From Saccharopolyspora thermophila (lineage in GTDB: Bacteria > Actinomycetota > Actinomycetes > Mycobacteriales > Pseudonocardiaceae), in NCBI RefSeq assembly GCF_014646075.1, contig NZ_BMMT01000013.1:62001-126000 (forward strand): a stretch of 64,000 bases of DNA, given 5' to 3'. Positions 60,835 through 64,000 of this stretch are shown in pieces. Under the pieces are notes generated by a model. It was not told where the DNA came from. It saw only the letters and a list, made by a program, of their open reading frames with translations, and did not search any database. Both the position numbers and the translations under genes were made by a program. Every line of letters starts with the position of its first letter. The stretch's first letter is position 1.

Positions 60835-63615
60835 GTGGCTGCCAGCCGTTCCAACCCCGCCAAGCTCTCCCCGGCCGAGGCTTACGCGGCGCACGTTCGC
60901 CGCAACGCCCACCCCAGGTTGGCCGACTTCGCCGGAGGGCTGTCGTTCGAGCTCGACCCGTTCCAGCGCACCGCGTGCCAGGCCCTCGAAGGGGGCCGGG
61001 GCGTGCTGGTGTGCGCGCCCACCGGCGCCGGCAAGACCGTGGTCGGCGAGTTCGCCGTGCATCTCGCGCTCTCGGAGGGCCGCAAGTGCTTCTACACCAC
61101 GCCGATCAAGGCCCTGTCCAACCAGAAGTACGCCGACCTGTGCGAGCGGCACGGCAGCGCGGCCGTGGGGCTGTTGACCGGCGACACCTCCATCAACGGT
61201 GACGCCCAGGTGGTCGTGATGACCACCGAGGTGCTGCGCAACATGCTCTACGCGGGGTCGCGCAGCCTCGACCAGCTCGGCTACGTGGTGATGGACGAGG
61301 TGCACTACCTCGCCGACCGGTTCCGTGGCGCGGTCTGGGAGGAGGTCATCCTGCACCTGCCGGAGCACGTGCAGGTGGCCAGCCTGTCGGCGACGGTCAG
61401 CAACGCCGAGGAGTTCGGCGAGTGGCTGCAGGAGGTGCGCGGCGACACCACGGTGGTGGTCGACGAGCACCGGCCGGTGCCGCTGTGGCAGCACATGCTG
61501 GTGGGGCCGCGGATGTTCGACCTGTTCGGCGGGGAAGACGCCGATCGGGAGCTGCAGATCAATCCCAACCTGCTGCGGCACACCCAGCAGCTGACCCGGG
61601 TGCACCTGCCCTACGGCGGTCGCCGCGGCGGCCCGAACGGCAGGCGCAGGGGACCACGCCCGCCGCGCTTCTCCCCGCCGTCGCGGGTGGAGATGCTGAC
61701 CGGGCTGGACGCGGCCGGACTGCTGCCGGCGATCGTGTTCATCTTCAGCCGCAACGGGTGCGACCAGGCCGTCGCCCAGTGCATGCGGGCGGGCCTGCGG
61801 CTGACCACCGACGCCGAGGTCGACGAGATCCGGCAGGTGGTCGACGAGCACACCGCGAACCTGCCGGAGACCGACCTGGCGGTGCTGGGCTACTGGGAGT
61901 GGCGGGAGGCGCTGGAGCGCGGGCTGGCCGCGCACCACGCCGGGCTGCTGCCGGCGTTCAAGGAGACCGTCGAGGAGCTGTTCGTACGCGGCCTGGTCAA
62001 GGCCGTGTTCGCCACCGAGACCCTGGCGCTGGGCATCAACATGCCCGCCCGCACGGTGGTGCTGGAACGGCTGGTGAAGTTCAACGGCGAGTCGCACGTC
62101 GACCTCGGCCCCGGCGAGTACACGCAGCTGACCGGCCGGGCCGGGCGGCGCGGCATCGACGTCGAGGGCCACGCGGTGGTCGTCTGGCAGCCCGGGATGG
62201 ACCCGCGGCAGGTCGCCGGCCTGGCCTCCACCCGCACCTACCCGCTGCGCTCGTCGTTCCGGCCCGGCTACAACATGGCCGTCAACCTGGTGCAGCGGGT
62301 GGGCCGCGACGCCGCGCGGGAGCTGTTGGAGCAGTCGTTCGCGCAGTTCCAGGCCGACCGGTCGGTGGTGGGCCTGTCGCGCCGCGTGGAGCGCAACAAC
62401 AACGCGCTGGAGGGCTACGCCGAGGCGATGCGCTGCCACCTCGGTGACTTCGACGAGTACTTCCAGCTGCGGCGCCGCATCTCGGAACGGGAGAAGTACC
62501 TGGCGCGGCAGAACCGGCAGTCGCGGCGTGCCGAGGCGGCCAAGTCGCTGGAGAAGCTGCGCAAGGGCGACGTGATCGCGGTGCCCGCGGGCCGGCGTTC
62601 CGGCCTGGCGGTGGTGATCGACCCCGGGCTGGAGCCGATGGGCGAGCCGCGCCCGCTGGTGGTGACCGAGGACCGCTGGTCGGGGCGGCTGTCGGTGGCC
62701 GACTTCACCTCGCCGGTGGAGCCGCTCGGCAGGATCCGGTTGCCCAAGCACGTCGACACGCGGTCCCCGAAGTCCCGCCGCGACCTGGCGTCCACGCTGC
62801 GCAACACCGGCCTGGAGGCCTCCGGCAGACGGTCCCGGCGGCGCTCCGACGCCGCCGACGACGCGGAGCTGGCGAGCCTGCGGCGGGCGCTGAAGGCGCA
62901 CCCGTGTCACGGCTGCGACGAGCGGGAGAGCCACGCCCGCTGGGCGGAGCGCTACGAGCGGCTGCGCGGGGAGAACGAGAACCTGCGGCGCAAGGTCGCG
63001 GCCACCACCCACTCGCTGGCCCGCTCGTTCGACCGGATCGTCGCCCTGCTGGTCGAACGCGGCTACCTGCCCGCGTCCGGCAGCGCGGACGGCGAGGTGA
63101 CCCGGCACGGGCGGCGGCTGTCCCGGCTGTACAGCGAGTCGGACCTGCTGGCCGCGGAGTGCCTGCGGGTGGGGGCGTGGCGCGAGCTCGGCCCGGCGGA
63201 GCTGGCGGCTGTGGTGTCGTCGCTGGTGTACGAGTCGCGCCGGGAGGGGCCGCTGGCCCCGGCGGTGCCGTCCGGACCGGTCAGCGACGCCCTGCAGGCG
63301 ACCTGGCAGCTGTGGGCGGAGCTGGAGGACGACGAGCGGCGGCACAAGCTGACCCGGACCCGCGAACCGGACCCCGGGTTCGCGTGGCCCGTGCTGCGCT
63401 GGGCGCGCGGGGAGTCGCTGGAGCGGGTGCTGACGGCCGCGGAGTCCAGCGGGCACGAGCTGTCCGCGGGCGACTTCGTCCGCTGGTGCCGCCAGGTGGT
63501 GGACCTGCTCGACCAGATCCGCGAGGTCGTCGGGGTCGGCGACCCGGTGGGTGCGGCGGCGGCCAAGGCGGTCACCGCGATCCGCCGTGGCGTGGTGGCC
63601 GCGGGCGCGGTGTGA
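60835..63615 (+). CDS. helY: DEAD/DExH-box RNA/DNA helicase HelY
   Basis: This 926-residue superfamily 2 helicase of the Ski2/Mtr4 group has Walker A CAPTGAGKTVVGEF near residues 60-73, the Walker B/DExH box MDEVHYLADR with Asp154, SAT motif LSATVSN, motif IV FSRNGCDQAV, and motif VI QLTGRAGRRGIDVEG. The long C-terminal region contains a coiled coil (EREKYLARQNRQSRRAEAAK) and DSHCT-like helices. Such helicases unwind RNA or DNA in turnover; the client is unknown. The start is GTG 60835 after a GGGGG tract. M. tuberculosis Rv2092c (helY) follows tatC in the same order. Confidence 0.93.
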   Translation: MAASRSNPAKLSPAEAYAAHVRRNAHPRLADFAGGLSFELDPFQRTACQALEGGRGVLVCAPTGAGKTVVGEFAVHLALSEGRKCFYTTPIKALSNQKYADLCERHGSAAVGLLTGDTSINGDAQVVVMTTEVLRNMLYAGSRSLDQLGYVVMDEVHYLADRFRGAVWEEVILHLPEHVQVASLSATVSNAEEFGEWLQEVRGDTTVVVDEHRPVPLWQHMLVGPRMFDLFGGEDADRELQINPNLLRHTQQLTRVHLPYGGRRGGPNGRRRGPRPPRFSPPSRVEMLTGLDAAGLLPAIVFIFSRNGCDQAVAQCMRAGLRLTTDAEVDEIRQVVDEHTANLPETDLAVLGYWEWREALERGLAAHHAGLLPAFKETVEELFVRGLVKAVFATETLALGINMPARTVVLERLVKFNGESHVDLGPGEYTQLTGRAGRRGIDVEGHAVVVWQPGMDPRQVAGLASTRTYPLRSSFRPGYNMAVNLVQRVGRDAARELLEQSFAQFQADRSVVGLSRRVERNNNALEGYAEAMRCHLGDFDEYFQLRRRISEREKYLARQNRQSRRAEAAKSLEKLRKGDVIAVPAGRRSGLAVVIDPGLEPMGEPRPLVVTEDRWSGRLSVADFTSPVEPLGRIRLPKHVDTRSPKSRRDLASTLRNTGLEASGRRSRRRSDAADDAELASLRRALKAHPCHGCDERESHARWAERYERLRGENENLRRKVAATTHSLARSFDRIVALLVERGYLPASGSADGEVTRHGRRLSRLYSESDLLAAECLRVGAWRELGPAELAAVVSSLVYESRREGPLAPAVPSGPVSDALQATWQLWAELEDDERRHKLTRTREPDPGFAWPVLRWARGESLERVLTAAESSGHELSAGDFVRWCRQVVDLLDQIREVVGVGDPVGAAAAKAVTAIRRGVVAAGAV

Positions 63616-63698
63616 TGACCTTCCGTCGGCGTGTTGTGGTTTGATCTGCTGGCGGCGGTGCGCCCGACCGCCCAGGTGATCGTCTTCCGGAGGTGCAG

Positions 63699-64000
63699 AT
63701 GTCGACCCCATACGGCCCGCCAGGGGGCTACCCCCGGTGGGGGCAGCAGCCCCAGGGCCCCGGGACGTACTCGGGTGGGGTGCCGCAGACCGCGCCGGGC
63801 TACCCGCAGCCGGGCGGGTACGGGCAGCCAGGCGGGTACGGGCAACCGGGCAGCTACGGGCAGCCAGGCGGGTATGCGCCGCCATCGCCGCCCGCGCCGC
63901 GAGCCTACGGCGGCGGGTACGGCCGGTTCGAGGGCGGCCACGGGCAGCAGCGGCCGCCGGCGAAGAAGCGTTCCGCGCTGCCATGGGTGCTGACCGGGGC
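63699..64000 (+). CDS. Gly/Tyr/Gln/Pro-rich protein, N-terminal part (Rv2091c-like, runs off the window)
   Basis: ATG 63699 follows GGAGG by 6 nt. The first 90 residues are low-complexity: MSTPYGPPGGYPRWGQQPQ, then four GGYGQP/GSYGQP units and APPSPPAPRAYGGGYG. A basic PAKKRSALPWVLTG marks the likely start of a transmembrane helix at the window edge. M. tuberculosis Rv2091c, also a membrane protein downstream of helY, probably corresponds. The function is unknown. Tyr/Gly/Gln repeats are prone to phase separation or protein-protein contacts. Confidence 0.75.
   Translation, partial: MSTPYGPPGGYPRWGQQPQGPGTYSGGVPQTAPGYPQPGGYGQPGGYGQPGSYGQPGGYAPPSPPAPRAYGGGYGRFEGGHGQQRPPAKKRSALPWVLTG

Noticed and set aside
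60322..63984. A 1220-residue minus-strand open frame opposite helY
   Set aside because: HelY has all helicase motifs on the plus strand; the reverse frame is a GC-driven artefact.

Overview
The window is one contiguous piece of a high-GC actinobacterial chromosome (GC looks above 70 %), most likely from the Pseudonocardiaceae/Saccharopolyspora side of the order. The evidence is a complete Pup-proteasome locus, mycothiol ligase mshC, DUF3090 and SCO1664-family genes, tatA-tatC-helY downstream of pafBC, frequent GTG/TTG starts, and gene order that can be recalled from Mycobacterium tuberculosis (roughly Rv2125 to Rv2091c for the right half). I see no rRNA, tRNA, CRISPR array, insertion sequence, prophage or plasmid module. 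This is mostly core chromosome with some accessory genes in the left half.

Left part (1-16 kb). A truncated lycopene-cyclase-like flavoprotein faces dgt (dGTPase). An ABC-F ATPase follows, preceded by a 23-codon leader ORF and a strong hairpin that look like a translation-attenuation device. It is accompanied by a small HTH protein and an EchA12-like crotonase, the same three families as Rv1473, Rv1473A and Rv1472. Next come a SIS-domain protein divergent from a TetR regulator and an orphan Imm1-like protein. A dpp-type peptide ABC transporter follows, divergent from an M55 D-aminopeptidase, recalling the B. subtilis dpp operon. A uridine-kinase-like protein without a P-loop and an alpha/beta hydrolase divergent from a CGNR zinc-finger regulator close this part.

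Middle part (16-31 kb). This holds LD-carboxypeptidase, DUF3090, an SCO1664-family kinase-like protein, a metallo-beta-lactamase-fold hydrolase, a serine beta-lactamase-like hydrolase, a MoxR-type AAA+/VWA pair, a glycine-betaine type ABC importer, mshC and a styrene-monooxygenase-like flavoprotein.

Right part (31-64 kb). This is the conserved backbone: PAC2 protein, a PAP2/kinase-like/flippase fusion membrane protein, metH, a HAD phosphatase, hisE-hisG, a VOC protein, a RecB-like nuclease, an M50 protease, trmI and a membrane-anchored protein. The Pup-proteasome system follows: mpa/arc ATPase, dop, pup, prcB, prcA, then pafA, pafB and pafC. It ends with tatA-tatC, a lipid kinase, helY and the start of a Gly/Tyr/Gln-rich membrane protein. 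In this system Dop deamidates the Gln-ended Pup, PafA ligates it to substrate lysines, Mpa/ARC unfolds pupylated proteins and feeds them to the PrcBA 20S core, and PafBC is the linked DNA-damage-responsive regulator. A PAP2-lipid kinase fusion is inserted antisense between prcA and pafA.

A recurring feature is a TANNNT -10 element ending 6-7 nt before an ATG or GTG. It occurs at more than a dozen genes and suggests pervasive leaderless transcription; it was used here to choose several start codons.
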